A stretch of DNA of 64,000 nucleotides from Streptomyces hyderabadensis (GCF_020404845.1 NZ_JAIOJZ010000022.1:1-64000); one strand, 5' to 3'. Counted from the first letter of the stretch, positions 1 through 9,172 are shown. Numbers and translations are program-made. Notes: generated from the sequence alone by a model not told the origin.

Positions 1-1
1 G

Positions 2-454
2 GACGAGGGCGCGGCGCTGATCACCGTCGACAAGCTGGGCGACGGCCGCACCGCGACGGCCGACGGCGGCCTGCTGCTGGTCCCGACCAGCCTGGGCTGG
101 CCGCATCTGATGGTGCTGCACCGGCACGACTGGCAGCCGGTGCTGCACTATCCGGCCGGCTCCCCCGAGCTGGCCTCACCGCCGTCGGTGGAGCAGCTCA
201 CGATGCGGATGACCGCGCTGTCCCACCCCGTCCGGATGCGGATCTGCCGGTATCTGGCCCGCAGCGCGTACACCACGGGCGAGCTGGCCCAGGTGCACGG
301 CATGACGGCGCCGGAGATATCCCGGCACCTGGGCGTGCTGAAGAAGGCCGGACTGGTCACCACCCGCCGCCGCGGCCGGTACGTCCTGCACCAGCTGGAC
401 GTCACGGTGGTGGCCCGGCTGGGCAGCGACTTCCTGGAGGGGATCCTGCGCTGA
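2..454 (+). CDS. ArsR-family winged-helix regulator (5' truncated by window edge)
   Basis: The reading frame is open from base 2 to the TGA at 452-454, so the start lies outside the window. The C-terminal ~85 residues form a winged helix: a helix around LSHPVRMRICRYL, a recognition helix around MTAPEISRHLGVLKKAG, then a basic wing (TTRRRGRYVLHQLD). This is the ArsR/SmtB fold, used for repression. The upstream part (DKLGDGRTATADGG) resembles the N-terminal domain of streptomycete DUF5937-type regulators. No cysteine metal site is seen, so a metal sensor role is unlikely. The ligand and targets are unknown. It is convergent with the next gene across a shared hairpin. Confidence 0.75.
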   Translation, partial: DEGAALITVDKLGDGRTATADGGLLLVPTSLGWPHLMVLHRHDWQPVLHYPAGSPELASPPSVEQLTMRMTALSHPVRMRICRYLARSAYTTGELAQVHGMTAPEISRHLGVLKKAGLVTTRRRGRYVLHQLDVTVVARLGSDFLEGILR

Positions 455-479
455 CGCCGGTTACCGGGGCCGGCGTCAG
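451..479. terminator. Bidirectional terminator hairpin between convergent genes
   Basis: Perfect 10-bp inverted repeat CTGACGCCGG (451-460) and CCGGCGTCAG (470-479) with a 9-nt loop. It overlaps the stop codons of both the ArsR-like gene and the TmrB-like gene. No long T-tract follows, which is common for Streptomyces. Confidence 0.6.
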
Positions 480-1108
480 TCGACCCTGATGTGCCGGATC
501 CCGACGCCGGCCTGCCGCATCCGGGTGCGCAGCGCGCCCTCGTTGTTGGGCTTCAGGGTGAGTCCCGCGAGTACGGCGATGCGGTCGGCGGTCTTGGGGA
601 CGGTCGTGTGGTCCGTCCACAGGTGCTCGGCGAACTCCGGTTCGGCCAGCCGCTCCAGGCAGTGGTCGAGCTGTCGCACGGCCCAGCTCTCCCGGCGCGG
701 CCCGCTCCCCTTCCCCGTCACGTACCGCAGGGCGTGGCCGAGGCCGCGCTCGCGCAGCCGCCGCAGGACGGTCTCGCGCTCGGCGAGCAGGGTGAAGTGG
801 TGGACGTCGTGGCCCAGTTCGCGCAGCCGGCCGACGGTCTCGGCGAAGTACCCCGGGTCGGTGACGGTCATCGGCGCGATCACGACGCCGTCGTGCTTGG
901 TCAGGGCCAGGTCCAGCACCTCCACGACGCCCTGCCGCCAGGAGGCCAGGTCCTGGAAGTTGTCCCGCAGTTCGGGTGGCAGCATGCGGCGCAGCCCGAA
1001 GCCCGCGTGCTCGGGGTCGCAGACGACACTGCCGGGGAGCCGGCGCCGTATCTCGTGCGCGGTCTGTGTTTTTCCGCCCCCGAAGGGGCCGTTGATCCAC
1101 AGGAGCAT
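476..1108 (-). CDS. TmrB-like AAA/P-loop ATP-binding protein
   Basis: 210 aa. A P-loop (GPFGGGKT) lies at residues 8-15, immediately after the first strand. The protein has the size and composition of the TmrB-like ATP-binding family, whose founder gives tunicamycin resistance in Bacillus; the same fold covers small-molecule kinases. The substrate cannot be read from sequence. Its start is probably leaderless: TAGGGT lies 6 nt before the ATG on the coding strand. It sits next to, but apart from, a two-component system. It could be a resistance determinant or an orphan kinase. Confidence 0.65.
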   Translation of the reverse strand: MLLWINGPFGGGKTQTAHEIRRRLPGSVVCDPEHAGFGLRRMLPPELRDNFQDLASWRQGVVEVLDLALTKHDGVVIAPMTVTDPGYFAETVGRLRELGHDVHHFTLLAERETVLRRLRERGLGHALRYVTGKGSGPRRESWAVRQLDHCLERLAEPEFAEHLWTDHTTVPKTADRIAVLAGLTLKPNNEGALRTRMRQAGVGIRHIRVD

Positions 1109-1148
1109 GCGCAGACCCTACCGACGCCGGGCCCTGCGCACAGGCCGG

Positions 1149-1823
1149 TCAGGCCGGTCCGCCGCCGGCCCGCACCAGACCGGTCTCGTAGGCCAGGACC
1201 ACCACCTGCACGCGGTCGCGCAGGCCCAGCTTGGTCAGGATGCGGCCCACGTGGGTCTTGACGGTCGCCTCCGACAGCACCAGCCGCGCCGCGATCTCGC
1301 CGTTGGACATGCCCTGCGCCACCAGCACCATCACCTCACGCTCCCGCTCGGTGAGCCGCTGCAGCTCCTTCTGCCGGGGCTCCTGCCCGGTGCCCGGCAG
1401 CATCGGCGCGAACCGGTCCAGGAGCCTGCGGGTGGTGGAGGGCGCCACCACCGCGTCGCCGCTGTGCACGGAGCGGATCGCGGCGAGCAGCTCGCCGGGC
1501 GGCACGTCCTTGAGCATGAAGCCGGAGGCACCCGCCTTCAGCGCCGAGAACGCGTACTCGTCGAGGTCGAAGGTGGTCAGGATCAGCACCTTCGGCGCGT
1601 TCGGGTCCACGCAGATCCGGCTGGTGGTCTCCACGCCGTCGAGCTTGGGCATGCGGACGTCCATCAGGACGACGTCCACGGCGGTCGAGCGCAGCACCTG
1701 GAGCGCCTCGACGCCGTCGCCCGCCTCCGCGACGACCTCCATGTCCGGCTGGGCCGCCAGCACCATCCGGAACCCGGTGCGCAGCAGCACCTGGTCGTCG
1801 ACGAGCATCACGCGGATCGCCAT
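1149..1823 (-). CDS. NarL/LuxR-family response regulator
   Basis: 224 aa. The receiver domain has acidic residues D9/D10, the phospho-acceptor D55 in VVLMDVRMP, and the conserved K in GFMLKD. A C-terminal LuxR-type HTH follows (LTEREREVMVLVAQGMSNGEIAARL, then SEATVKTHV). A purine-rich ribosome site (GGAAGAAGAGG) precedes the ATG. It is 61 bp downstream of the histidine kinase gene on the same strand, so the two form an operon and a cognate pair. Target genes are not evident locally. Confidence 0.93.
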   Translation of the reverse strand: MAIRVMLVDDQVLLRTGFRMVLAAQPDMEVVAEAGDGVEALQVLRSTAVDVVLMDVRMPKLDGVETTSRICVDPNAPKVLILTTFDLDEYAFSALKAGASGFMLKDVPPGELLAAIRSVHSGDAVVAPSTTRRLLDRFAPMLPGTGQEPRQKELQRLTEREREVMVLVAQGMSNGEIAARLVLSEATVKTHVGRILTKLGLRDRVQVVVLAYETGLVRAGGGPA

Positions 1824-1884
1824 CGGGCCTCTTCTTCCTTTGCCTTACAGGTGTCAATGCCGCACGTGCGTACGGGCGCGGTGG

Positions 1885-3090
1885 TCACGGTGCGGGTTTC
1901 AGCGGCAGCAGCGCACTGATGCGGAATCCTCCGCCCGGACGCGGGCCCGCGTCCAGCGTTCCGCCGACCATGCCGATCCGCTCGCGCATGCCGATCAGCC
2001 CGTGGCCCTGGCCGTCGAAGCCGCCCTCCTCGTACAGCTCGTGCGGGGCGCCCTTGCCGTCGTCCTCGATGAGCAGGCCGAGCCCGTCGTCGAAGTAGAC
2101 CAGGCGCACGCTTGCGCCCGCGTTCTCGCCGCCGTGCTTGCGCGTGTTGGTCAGCGCCTCCTGCACGATGCGGTACGCGGTCAGCTCCACGCCGCTGGGC
2201 AGTTGCCGGGGGGTGCCCTCGACCTTGAAGTCGACCGGCAGCCCGGAGCTGCGGCACTGCTCGACCAGGTCCTCGATCTGCTCGACGTCGGGCTGCGGAA
2301 CGTACTCCCCGGCCTCCTTGTGCTCGCCGGTGCGCAGCACGCCGAGCAGGCGGCGCATCTCCGCGAGCGCCTGCCGGCCGGTGGAGGAGATGGTCTCCAG
2401 GGCCTTCTTCGCCTGGTCGGGGGCGGCGTCCAGGACGTAGGCGGCGCCGTCGGCCTGCACCACCATGACGGAGACGTTGTGCGCGACCACGTCGTGCAGC
2501 TCGCGCGCGATCCGGGCGCGCTCGGCGGCGACCGCGACCTTGGCCTGTGCCTCGCGCTCCTTCTCCAGCCGGGTCGCGCGCTCCTCCAGCTGCGCGAAAT
2601 AGGCGCGGCGGGTGCGGACGGAGTCGCCGAGCACCCAGGCGAGGACGAAGGGCACCGCCTGGAAGACCGTCACGGCGATGGTGGTCCCCATGCTCAGCTC
2701 GCTGTCGGACCAGCGCATCTGGGCCAGCGGCGCCGCGCACACGCCCGTGGCCAGCGCGGTCCGCGAGGCCCAGCGGGCGCCGGTGGCCGCCACGGTGTAG
2801 ATGATCACCAGGAAGGCGAAGTCGGCGGGCATCGTCGAGACGTCGAAGACCAGTTGTCCCACGCCGAGTGCGACGGCGAGCAGCAGCATCCGCTCCGGCG
2901 CCCGCTGGCGCAGCGCGATGACGAGGCTGAGCAGCACCACGAAGGGGACGATCAGCGCCGCGTTGTCCGTCCCGTCCGTCCGCGTCCCCGGGGTCACCGT
3001 CGAGACCAGGGAGATTCCGAGCACGACCAGGGCCCAGAAGGAGTCGACACCGGTCGGGTGTCTGCGGAGGAAGTCGTAGAGGCGCTGCAC
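1885..3090 (-). CDS. NarL-type sensor histidine kinase (HisKA_3 / HATPase)
   Basis: 401 aa. Several hydrophobic segments fill residues ~15-155 as the membrane sensor region, followed by a coiled linker (FAQLEERATRLEKEREAQ). The dimerisation box RARIARELHDVVAHNVSV places the phosphorylated histidine at H199. ATPase motifs are the N-box (VQEALTNTRKHGG), the G1 box DDGKGAP and G2 GHGLIGMRERIGMVGG. This is the class that partners LuxR-type regulators. The GTG start at 3090 has TACGCT 7 nt upstream, so it is probably leaderless. The signal sensed is unknown. Confidence 0.93.
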   Translation of the reverse strand: MQRLYDFLRRHPTGVDSFWALVVLGISLVSTVTPGTRTDGTDNAALIVPFVVLLSLVIALRQRAPERMLLLAVALGVGQLVFDVSTMPADFAFLVIIYTVAATGARWASRTALATGVCAAPLAQMRWSDSELSMGTTIAVTVFQAVPFVLAWVLGDSVRTRRAYFAQLEERATRLEKEREAQAKVAVAAERARIARELHDVVAHNVSVMVVQADGAAYVLDAAPDQAKKALETISSTGRQALAEMRRLLGVLRTGEHKEAGEYVPQPDVEQIEDLVEQCRSSGLPVDFKVEGTPRQLPSGVELTAYRIVQEALTNTRKHGGENAGASVRLVYFDDGLGLLIEDDGKGAPHELYEEGGFDGQGHGLIGMRERIGMVGGTLDAGPRPGGGFRISALLPLKPAP

Positions 3091-3208
3091 GTAACCCAGC
3101 GTAGGGAAGCGGAATAGGTGCAGGGGTCAACCGGAGGGCCGATCCGCATCGCTCGCGCATACTCCCCAAGGTGGAGGCTCCGCTCTTCTGTGCCCCTAGC
3201 CTGGGCCT

Positions 3209-4297
3209 GTGACACCAGGGACGGCAGGGCCCAGCGGGGCTTGCGAGGCACGTGAGGAGTGGCGGGGCTGGCGTGCGGCCACGCAGGAGGCCCTCTACGG
3301 ACCGGAGGGCTTCTACCGCGCGCGGCCCGAGGGCCCGGCCGGGCACTTCCGCACCTCCGTGCACGCGTCGCCGCTGTTCGCGGGGGCGGTGGCGCGGCTG
3401 CTGTGCCGGGTCGACGAGGCGCTGGGCCGGCCCGAGGTGCTGGACTTCGTGGACATGGCGGCCGGGCGGGGCGAGCTGGTCACCGGGGTGCTGGCGGCCC
3501 TGCCCGCCGACGTGGCCGCCCGTACGCGCGCGTACGCCGTCGAGGTCGCCGCCCGCCCCGCAGGGCTCGACCGGCGGGTGCGGTGGCTCGCGGAGCCGCC
3601 GGCGGGCGCCACCGGGCTGCTGTTCGCCAACGAGTGGCTGGACAACGTGCCGGTGGACGTGGCGGAGGTGGACGCCGCGGGCGTGGCGCGCCGGGTGCTG
3701 GTGCGGGCCGACGGGGCGCAGCGGCTCGGGGAGCCGGTGGCCGGGGCGGAGGCCGGGTGGCTGGCCCGGTGGTGGCCGCCGGCCGCCGAGGAGGGGCGGC
3801 GGGCGGAGATCGGGCTCCCGCGCGACGAGGCCTGGGCGTCCGCCGTGGCGGCGCTGGACGCCGGGCTCGCGGTCGCCGTCGACTACGCGCACACCGCGGC
3901 CACCCGGCCGCCGTTCGGAACGCTCACGGGCTTCCGGGACGGACGGGAGACGGCGCCGGTGCCCGACGGGTCGTGCGACATCACCGCACACGTCGCGCTG
4001 GACGCGTGCGCGGCCGCCCACACCGAGAGGTGCGCTCCGGGGCACGCGCCCCCGGCTGCGCTGCTGCGCCCCCAGCGCGAGGCCCTTCGCGCCCTCGGTG
4101 TCACCGGCGCACGCCCCCCGCTCGCGCTGGCGTCCACGGACCCCACCGCGTACGTACGCGCCCTGGCGCGCGCCTCCCAGGCCGCCGAACTGACCGCGCC
4201 GGGCGGCCTGGGCGACTTCGTCTGGCTGCTCCAGCCGGTGGGTTCGGTCGACGCCGAGGCGCTACTTGTCGATGTCGCCGACCACGAAGAACAGTGA
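3209..4297 (+). CDS. MidA/NDUFAF7-like SAM-dependent methyltransferase
   Basis: 362 aa. Features of the family are the FYRARPEGPAGHFRTS opening, the SAM-binding glycine motif DMAAGRGELV, and a post-motif FANEWLDNVPVD that corresponds to the NELLDALPV signature. MidA proteins methylate an arginine of the 49-kDa complex I subunit. The neighbour, convergent with a 36-nt overlap, is a NuoD/49-kDa paralogue, which supports a functional link, though this is inference. The GTG start lies 6 nt after TAGCCT (3197-3202), so the mRNA is probably leaderless. Confidence 0.75.
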   Translation: MTPGTAGPSGACEAREEWRGWRAATQEALYGPEGFYRARPEGPAGHFRTSVHASPLFAGAVARLLCRVDEALGRPEVLDFVDMAAGRGELVTGVLAALPADVAARTRAYAVEVAARPAGLDRRVRWLAEPPAGATGLLFANEWLDNVPVDVAEVDAAGVARRVLVRADGAQRLGEPVAGAEAGWLARWWPPAAEEGRRAEIGLPRDEAWASAVAALDAGLAVAVDYAHTAATRPPFGTLTGFRDGRETAPVPDGSCDITAHVALDACAAAHTERCAPGHAPPAALLRPQREALRALGVTGARPPLALASTDPTAYVRALARASQAAELTAPGGLGDFVWLLQPVGSVDAEALLVDVADHEEQ

Positions 4298-5413
4298 CCC
4301 CAGGATCGCCACCATGTCCGCGACCAGCGTCCCGGGCAGCAGGTCCGCCAGCGCCTGGATGTTGTTGTACGACGCCGAGCGCAGCTTCAGCCGGTACGGG
4401 GTCTTCTCGCCCTTGCTGACCAGGTAGTAGCCGTTGATGCCGAGCGGGTTCTCGGTCCAGGCGTACGTGTGGCCCTCGGGTGCCTTCAGCACCTTCGGGA
4501 GCCGCTGGTTGACCGGTCCCGGCGCCAGCTCGGCGAGCCGGTCCAGGCAGGCGTCGGCGAGGTCGAGGGCGTTGTGCGTCTGCTCCAGGAGGCACTCGAA
4601 GCGGGCGAGGCAGTCGCCCTCGGTGCGGGTGACGACCTTCAGGGTGTCCTGGAGTTCGCCGTAGGCCAGGTAGGGCTCGTCGCGGCGCAGGTCGAAGTCG
4701 ACGCCGGAGGCGCGCGCGATCGGTCCGCTGACGCCGTAGGCGTGCACGGCCCCGGCGCTCAGGGCGCCCACCCCGCGCGTACGGCCCCGGAAGATCTCGT
4801 TGCCGAGCACCAGGTCGTCGAAGACGTCCATGCGCGAGCGCACGGCGGCGACGGCGGCACGCGCGCGCGTGGTCCAGCCCGCCGGGAGGTCCTCCTTGAG
4901 GCCGCCGACGCGGTTGAACATGTAGTGCATGCGCCCGCCGGAGACCTCCTCCATCACGTTCTGGAGGACCTCCCGCTCCCGGAACGCGTAGAAGACCGGC
5001 GTGATGCCGCCCAGCTCCAGCGGGTACGACCCGAGGAACATCAGGTGGTTGAGCACCCGGTTCAGCTCGGCGAGCAGCGTCCGCGTCCACACCGCGCGCG
5101 TGGGGACCTCCATGCCGAGCATCCGCTCGACGGCGATGACGACGCCCAGCTCGTTGGAGAAGGCCGACAGCCAGTCGTGGCGGTTGGCGAGCATGATGAT
5201 CTGACGGTAGTCACGGGCCTCGAACAGCTTCTCCGCGCCGCGGTGCATGTAGCCGATCACCGGCTCCGCGCTCGTGATGCGCTCGCCGTCCAGAACGAGC
5301 TTGAGCCGCAGCACGCCGTGGGTGGACGGGTGCTGGGGCCCGATGTTGAGCACCATGTCGGTGCTCTCCGCGGCACCGCCGATTCCGACCGTGGTCTCCG
5401 TCGTGGGAGTCAT
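4262..5413 (-). CDS. nuoD2: NuoD-like NADH dehydrogenase 49-kDa subunit paralogue (orphan)
   Basis: 383 aa. It begins MTPTTETTVGIGG and has the family signatures GPQHPSTHGVLRLKL, PVIGYMHRGAEKL, YRQIIMLANRHDWLS and LNRVLNHLMFLGSYPLELG. The C-terminus is IGSLFFVVGDIDK. In complex I this subunit lines the quinone site with NuoB. No other nuo genes are nearby, so it is a stand-alone paralogue rather than part of the 14-gene operon. A GGGGAG ribosome site lies 10 nt before ATG 5413. It may replace the main NuoD, act in another NuoD-type complex, or be regulatory. Assignment to the family is strong; the role is open. Confidence 0.88.
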   Translation of the reverse strand: MTPTTETTVGIGGAAESTDMVLNIGPQHPSTHGVLRLKLVLDGERITSAEPVIGYMHRGAEKLFEARDYRQIIMLANRHDWLSAFSNELGVVIAVERMLGMEVPTRAVWTRTLLAELNRVLNHLMFLGSYPLELGGITPVFYAFREREVLQNVMEEVSGGRMHYMFNRVGGLKEDLPAGWTTRARAAVAAVRSRMDVFDDLVLGNEIFRGRTRGVGALSAGAVHAYGVSGPIARASGVDFDLRRDEPYLAYGELQDTLKVVTRTEGDCLARFECLLEQTHNALDLADACLDRLAELAPGPVNQRLPKVLKAPEGHTYAWTENPLGINGYYLVSKGEKTPYRLKLRSASYNNIQALADLLPGTLVADMVAILGSLFFVVGDIDK

Positions 5414-5444
5414 GGACCCAGTCTCCCCTACGTACGCTGGCCCC

Positions 5445-5984
5445 ATGGAGACGGGGAGCCCGGACGACACGGGCACGACGGGGATTCCTCTCGCGCCGCA
5501 CCCGGCGGGTCCGGCGGGAGAGGAACCGGTGTGGACCGGCCTGCCGCCGGGGCTGCTGCGCATGCGCCGCCTGCTGCTGGTGGTGTGGCTCGGCCTGCTG
5601 ACGCTCGCCGCCGGTGTGCTGCCCGCGCTGTTCCTGGCCCCCGGCTGGGCCGCCCTGGCGCTCCTGCCGCTGGCCCTGCTGGCCTGGGGCTGGGTGATGC
5701 TGGGGCGCAACTGGCGGTCCTGGCGGTACGCCGAGCGCGCCGACGACCTGCTGATCAGCCGGGGCGTGCTGTGGCGGGAGGAGACCGTCGTCCCGTACGG
5801 GCGCATGCAGCTGGTCGAGGTGACCTCCGGACCGGTCGAGCGGCACTTCGGCCTGGCCAGCGTGCAGCTGCACACGGCCGCCGCCGCGACCGACGCGACC
5901 ATCCCCGGCCTCGACCCGGCCGAGGCGGAACGCCTCCGCGACCGCCTCACCGAGCTGGGCGAGGCCCGATCGGCGGGACTGTGA
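5445..5984 (+). CDS. Bacterial PH-domain (bPH2/DUF304) membrane protein, YdbS-like
   Basis: 179 aa from ATG 5445, which lies 6 nt after TACGCT, so it is probably leaderless. Two hydrophobic helices (LLLVVWLGLLTLAAGVLPALFL and LALLPLALLAWGWVML) precede a single bPH2 domain: RADDLLISRGVLWREETVVPYGRMQLVEVTSGPVERHFGLASVQLHT. This is the YdbS half of the YdbS/YdbT pair. The next gene begins on its stop codon. The family's role is poorly known, with envelope or antimicrobial resistance suggested in Firmicutes. Confidence 0.85.
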   Translation: METGSPDDTGTTGIPLAPHPAGPAGEEPVWTGLPPGLLRMRRLLLVVWLGLLTLAAGVLPALFLAPGWAALALLPLALLAWGWVMLGRNWRSWRYAERADDLLISRGVLWREETVVPYGRMQLVEVTSGPVERHFGLASVQLHTAAAATDATIPGLDPAEAERLRDRLTELGEARSAGL

Positions 5985-7729
5985 CCGGGCCCGGGGCCGG
6001 GGAGGGCACGACGGGCCGTGCGGCCGACGCGGGCAGGTCCGTCCCGCGGTCCCCGGCCGCACCCGGGGACGCCGCCCGGGAGAAGCCGAACCACACCCCG
6101 CCCGAGCCCCCGGCCCCCACACCGGCCCCGGCCACCCACCCGACAGGCCCGGGCCCCGCCACCCACTCGACAGGCCCGGAACCCACCACGGTCCCGCCCG
6201 ACGGCGACACCACCGGCCCGCAACCCGCCACCGCCCCACCCGACGGCAACACCACCGGCGCGGGACCCGACCAGGCTCCGGTCCCGGGGGACGGCGCGAA
6301 GGGCCCGACGGACGGCGCGAAGGGCCCGACGGGCGGCGGCACGGGGCACCCCTCCCCGGCCCGCCCCGCCGGGACCAGCAGCGGCACCCCGGGGACGCCG
6401 CAGCACGAGCCCGACGCGTCACCGGCCTCCGCCGACGGCGTCGTGGAGCGGCGTCTGCACCCCGTCACACCGCTGCGGCGGGCGTGGGCGCCGGTCGCGG
6501 TGCTCGTCGGGTGGGCCGTGCACGACCCCGACCAGGCCCAGCGCCAGCTGACCCGGCTGACCACGACCCACCTGCTGATCGGCCTCGCCGTACTGATCCC
6601 GGCCGCCGCCCTGTACGGCTTCCTCACCTGGTGGTTCACCCACTACGCGGTGACCGGCACCGAGCTGCGGATCCGTACCGGACTGCTGTTCCGGCGCACC
6701 GCGCACATCCGCCTCGAACGCATCCAGGCGATCGACGTCACCCAGCCCCTGCTGGCCCGGGTCGCGGGGGTGGCCAAGCTCAAGCTCGACGTCATAGGCA
6801 CCGGCAAGAAGGACGAGCTGGCCTTCCTGGGCGCCGACGAGGCGCGTGCGCTGCGGGCCGAGCTGCTCGCCCGTGCGGCGGGCTTCGCGCCCGAGACCGC
6901 GCACGAGGTCGGCGAGGCCCCCGCGCGGCAATTGCTGCGGGTGCCGCCCGGCGTCCTCGCCGTCTCCCTCCTGCTGACCGGCGCGACCTGGGGCACCCTG
7001 CTCGCCGCCGCCGTCGTACCGACCCTCCTGTGGCTGGCCACCCACAACCTGTGGACGGTGCTGGCGACCGCCCTGCCCCTGGTGGGCGCCGCGGGCGCGA
7101 GCAGCGCCGGCCGGTTCGTCGGGGAGTACGACTGGACGGTGGCCGAGTCCCCGGACGGGCTCCGCATCGACCACGGGCTGCTGGACCGCGCCCACGAGAC
7201 GGTGCCGCCGGGCCGGGTGCAGACCGTGCGCCTGGTGCAACCGCTGCTGTGGCGGCGCCGCCGCTGGGTACGGGTGGAGCTGGACGTGGCCGGGTCGTCC
7301 AACTCGGTCCTGCTGCCGGTCGCCCCGCGCGAGATCGCCGAATCGGTCGTCGCGCGCGTGCTGCCCGGGGTGACCGTGCCGACGGCGGCGGAGCTGTCCC
7401 GCCCGCCGCGGCGGGCGGCGCGGTGCCGCCCGCTGTGGTGGCGCGGCCACGGGCTGGCCGTCACCGACGCCGTCTTCGCCTCCCGGCACGGCCTGCTGCG
7501 CCGCAGCCTGGCACTCGTGCCGCACGCCAAGGTGCAGAGTGTCCGTCTGACACAGGGGCCCTGGCGGCGCGCCCTGCGGCTGGCCGACGTCCATGTGGAC
7601 ACGGGGGCGAACAAGACCGTGGCCGCCCGCCTGCGCGACGCCCACGAGGCCGCGGAGCTGCTGCGGAGCCAGGCCGAACGCTCCCGTACCGGCCGCCGGG
7701 ACGCCCCGCCGGACCGCTGGATGGCCTGA
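5981..7729 (+). CDS. Triple bPH2-domain membrane protein, YdbT-like
   Basis: 582 aa from GTG 5981, overlapping the previous stop by 4 nt (GTGA), so translation is coupled. Residues ~1-150 are a Pro/Thr/Gly-rich disordered segment with short repeats (PATHPTGPGP, PATHSTGPEP, DGAKGPT twice). Membrane segments follow, then three bPH2 units: VTGTELRIRTGLLFRRTAHI, ESPDGLRIDHGLLDRAHETVP and VTDAVFASRHGLLRRSLALVP, each followed by a matching 'Q.V.L.QP' strand. The architecture matches YdbT, but the long N-terminal tail is an addition. Confidence 0.85.
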   Translation: MTGPGAGEGTTGRAADAGRSVPRSPAAPGDAAREKPNHTPPEPPAPTPAPATHPTGPGPATHSTGPEPTTVPPDGDTTGPQPATAPPDGNTTGAGPDQAPVPGDGAKGPTDGAKGPTGGGTGHPSPARPAGTSSGTPGTPQHEPDASPASADGVVERRLHPVTPLRRAWAPVAVLVGWAVHDPDQAQRQLTRLTTTHLLIGLAVLIPAAALYGFLTWWFTHYAVTGTELRIRTGLLFRRTAHIRLERIQAIDVTQPLLARVAGVAKLKLDVIGTGKKDELAFLGADEARALRAELLARAAGFAPETAHEVGEAPARQLLRVPPGVLAVSLLLTGATWGTLLAAAVVPTLLWLATHNLWTVLATALPLVGAAGASSAGRFVGEYDWTVAESPDGLRIDHGLLDRAHETVPPGRVQTVRLVQPLLWRRRRWVRVELDVAGSSNSVLLPVAPREIAESVVARVLPGVTVPTAAELSRPPRRAARCRPLWWRGHGLAVTDAVFASRHGLLRRSLALVPHAKVQSVRLTQGPWRRALRLADVHVDTGANKTVAARLRDAHEAAELLRSQAERSRTGRRDAPPDRWMA

Positions 7730-7757
7730 CCGGCCGGGGCCGCGGCGCCGGCCGGTC
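7728..7757. terminator. Bidirectional terminator hairpin
   Basis: Perfect 10-bp inverted repeat GACCGGCCGG (7728-7737) and CCGGCCGGTC (7748-7757). It spans the abutting ends of the convergent YdbT-like gene and the coiled-coil gene. Confidence 0.6.
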
Positions 7758-9036
7758 AGGACACCGCGCTGCGCAGCCCCTGCACGTCGATCTGCTCGGT
7801 CTCGTCGTGGGCCGTCAGGTCGATCACCTGGCCCACGCCCCGGGACTCCTCACCGGGCTGCTTGAAGGAGACCTCGGCCTCGGCCTTGTGCACGGCGAGC
7901 GCCTCCTGGCCGACCACGTCGGCGAGGTCCTCGTTCTGGACGGTCTCCAGTGCGGCGTCGGACGCGGCCGCCGCGTCCGACGCGCCGCCCTCGGGGGCCT
8001 TGGTGCCGAAGAAGTCGAAGCCGCCCTCGACCACCGGACGCCGCGCCGGAGCCGGCGGTACGACGGCCACCGCGGTCGGCACCGTGAAGTGCCCGTCGGC
8101 CCGCCGGGTGGGCTGCGTGGACTGGGTGGGCTGCGCGGGCCGCTCGTCGGAGGAGGTGGCCGGGGAGGCGGCGGCGGTGCGCTCGTGGCCGTCGGCCGCC
8201 TCGGGCTGCCCCTGGGCCTCGTCCTCCTGCCCCGCCTCGGCCACCGCCGCGCCCTCGCCGCCGCCGTCACCGCCGGAGCCGTCCGAGCCCTCGGCCCGGG
8301 CGCCCCGGTCGCCACCGTCCGGGTCGGCGGGCGCGTCACCGTCGAGGCGGGCCAGCGCCGCGTTCGCACGCAGGAACAGCCGGGACCCCTCGGGCGAGAA
8401 GACCGCCGGGACGTCGACCGGTTCGTCGCCCGCACTCTCCTCGGCCAAAGCCTCCCGCGCGGACGTCTCCTTCTCCGCCGTATCCGTCTCCGGCGTCTTC
8501 GCGTCCTTCGTCTCCTGAGCCGGGGCGGGCGCCTCCTGAGCCGGGGCCGGGCGGGCCGCCGGCAGCGCGGGGGCCTGCGGCGCGGCCTCTATCTCCAGCA
8601 GCCGGCGGCCCTCCAGCGCGCTGGCGCGCTCGGTCTCCGCCGTGGCGTAGCGCCGCAGCAGCGAGGCGTGCTCGTTGCGCAGCCCCGCCAACTCGGTGCG
8701 CTTGGCCCGCAGCCGGTGCTCCAGCTTCTGCCGCAGCTCGCGCGACTCCTCCAGGTCGGACTCCAGTTCGGCGACCCGTTCCTCGAAGCGCCACTCGTCG
8801 CTGGCACGCGCGCGCGTGAGGTCGGCGACCTGCCGGCCCGCCTGCGCGTCCCAGTGCCGCATGACGACCGCGCCGACCACGGCCGTCACCGCGGCGGCCG
8901 CGGCCAGGACGCGAATGATCACTAGCTCGCTGAACAACCAGGGCCCGAGGGCGCAGACGACCGAAACACCTGCGATCGCCGACGGGGGAAGCAGCCTGTG
9001 CAGAGGCGGGGAATGGCGGTGACGTCCACGTGGCAT
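7756..9036 (-). CDS. Membrane-anchored coiled-coil protein of unknown function
   Basis: 426 aa. Two adjacent hydrophobic segments (IAGVSVVCALGPWLF; IIRVLAAAAAVTAVVGAVV) sit at residues ~20-60. A heptad-rich coiled coil follows (residues ~70-150: FEERVAELESDLEESRELRQKLEHRLRAKR). A long acidic Ala/Pro/Glu-rich disordered region and a short C-terminal block complete it. No enzymatic motif is seen. The organisation resembles actinobacterial proteins with cell-division or envelope roles, but that is only analogy. ATG 9036 lies 7 nt after TAAGTT, suggesting a leaderless mRNA. Confidence 0.7.
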   Translation of the reverse strand: MPRGRHRHSPPLHRLLPPSAIAGVSVVCALGPWLFSELVIIRVLAAAAAVTAVVGAVVMRHWDAQAGRQVADLTRARASDEWRFEERVAELESDLEESRELRQKLEHRLRAKRTELAGLRNEHASLLRRYATAETERASALEGRRLLEIEAAPQAPALPAARPAPAQEAPAPAQETKDAKTPETDTAEKETSAREALAEESAGDEPVDVPAVFSPEGSRLFLRANAALARLDGDAPADPDGGDRGARAEGSDGSGGDGGGEGAAVAEAGQEDEAQGQPEAADGHERTAAASPATSSDERPAQPTQSTQPTRRADGHFTVPTAVAVVPPAPARRPVVEGGFDFFGTKAPEGGASDAAAASDAALETVQNEDLADVVGQEALAVHKAEAEVSFKQPGEESRGVGQVIDLTAHDETEQIDVQGLRSAVS

Positions 9037-9172
9037 GGCCAGAAACTTACCGCGCGTAGGCGAATCTTGGCGCCCCGCCCCGTAAAAACACGGCCATCTC
9101 CGACGCGTTCACAGGGAACCGGGAATCCACACCCGGGACAACGGACGAATTACCCCCGGATTCCAAGATCAT

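Noticed and set aside
4469..6406. Very long open frames antisense or out of frame to nuoD2, the PH-domain genes and others (some over 700 codons)
   Set aside because: In DNA of this GC content stop codons are rare in all frames. These frames give Arg/Pro/Gly-rich low-complexity products and lack family motifs, while the opposite frame carries recognisable proteins.
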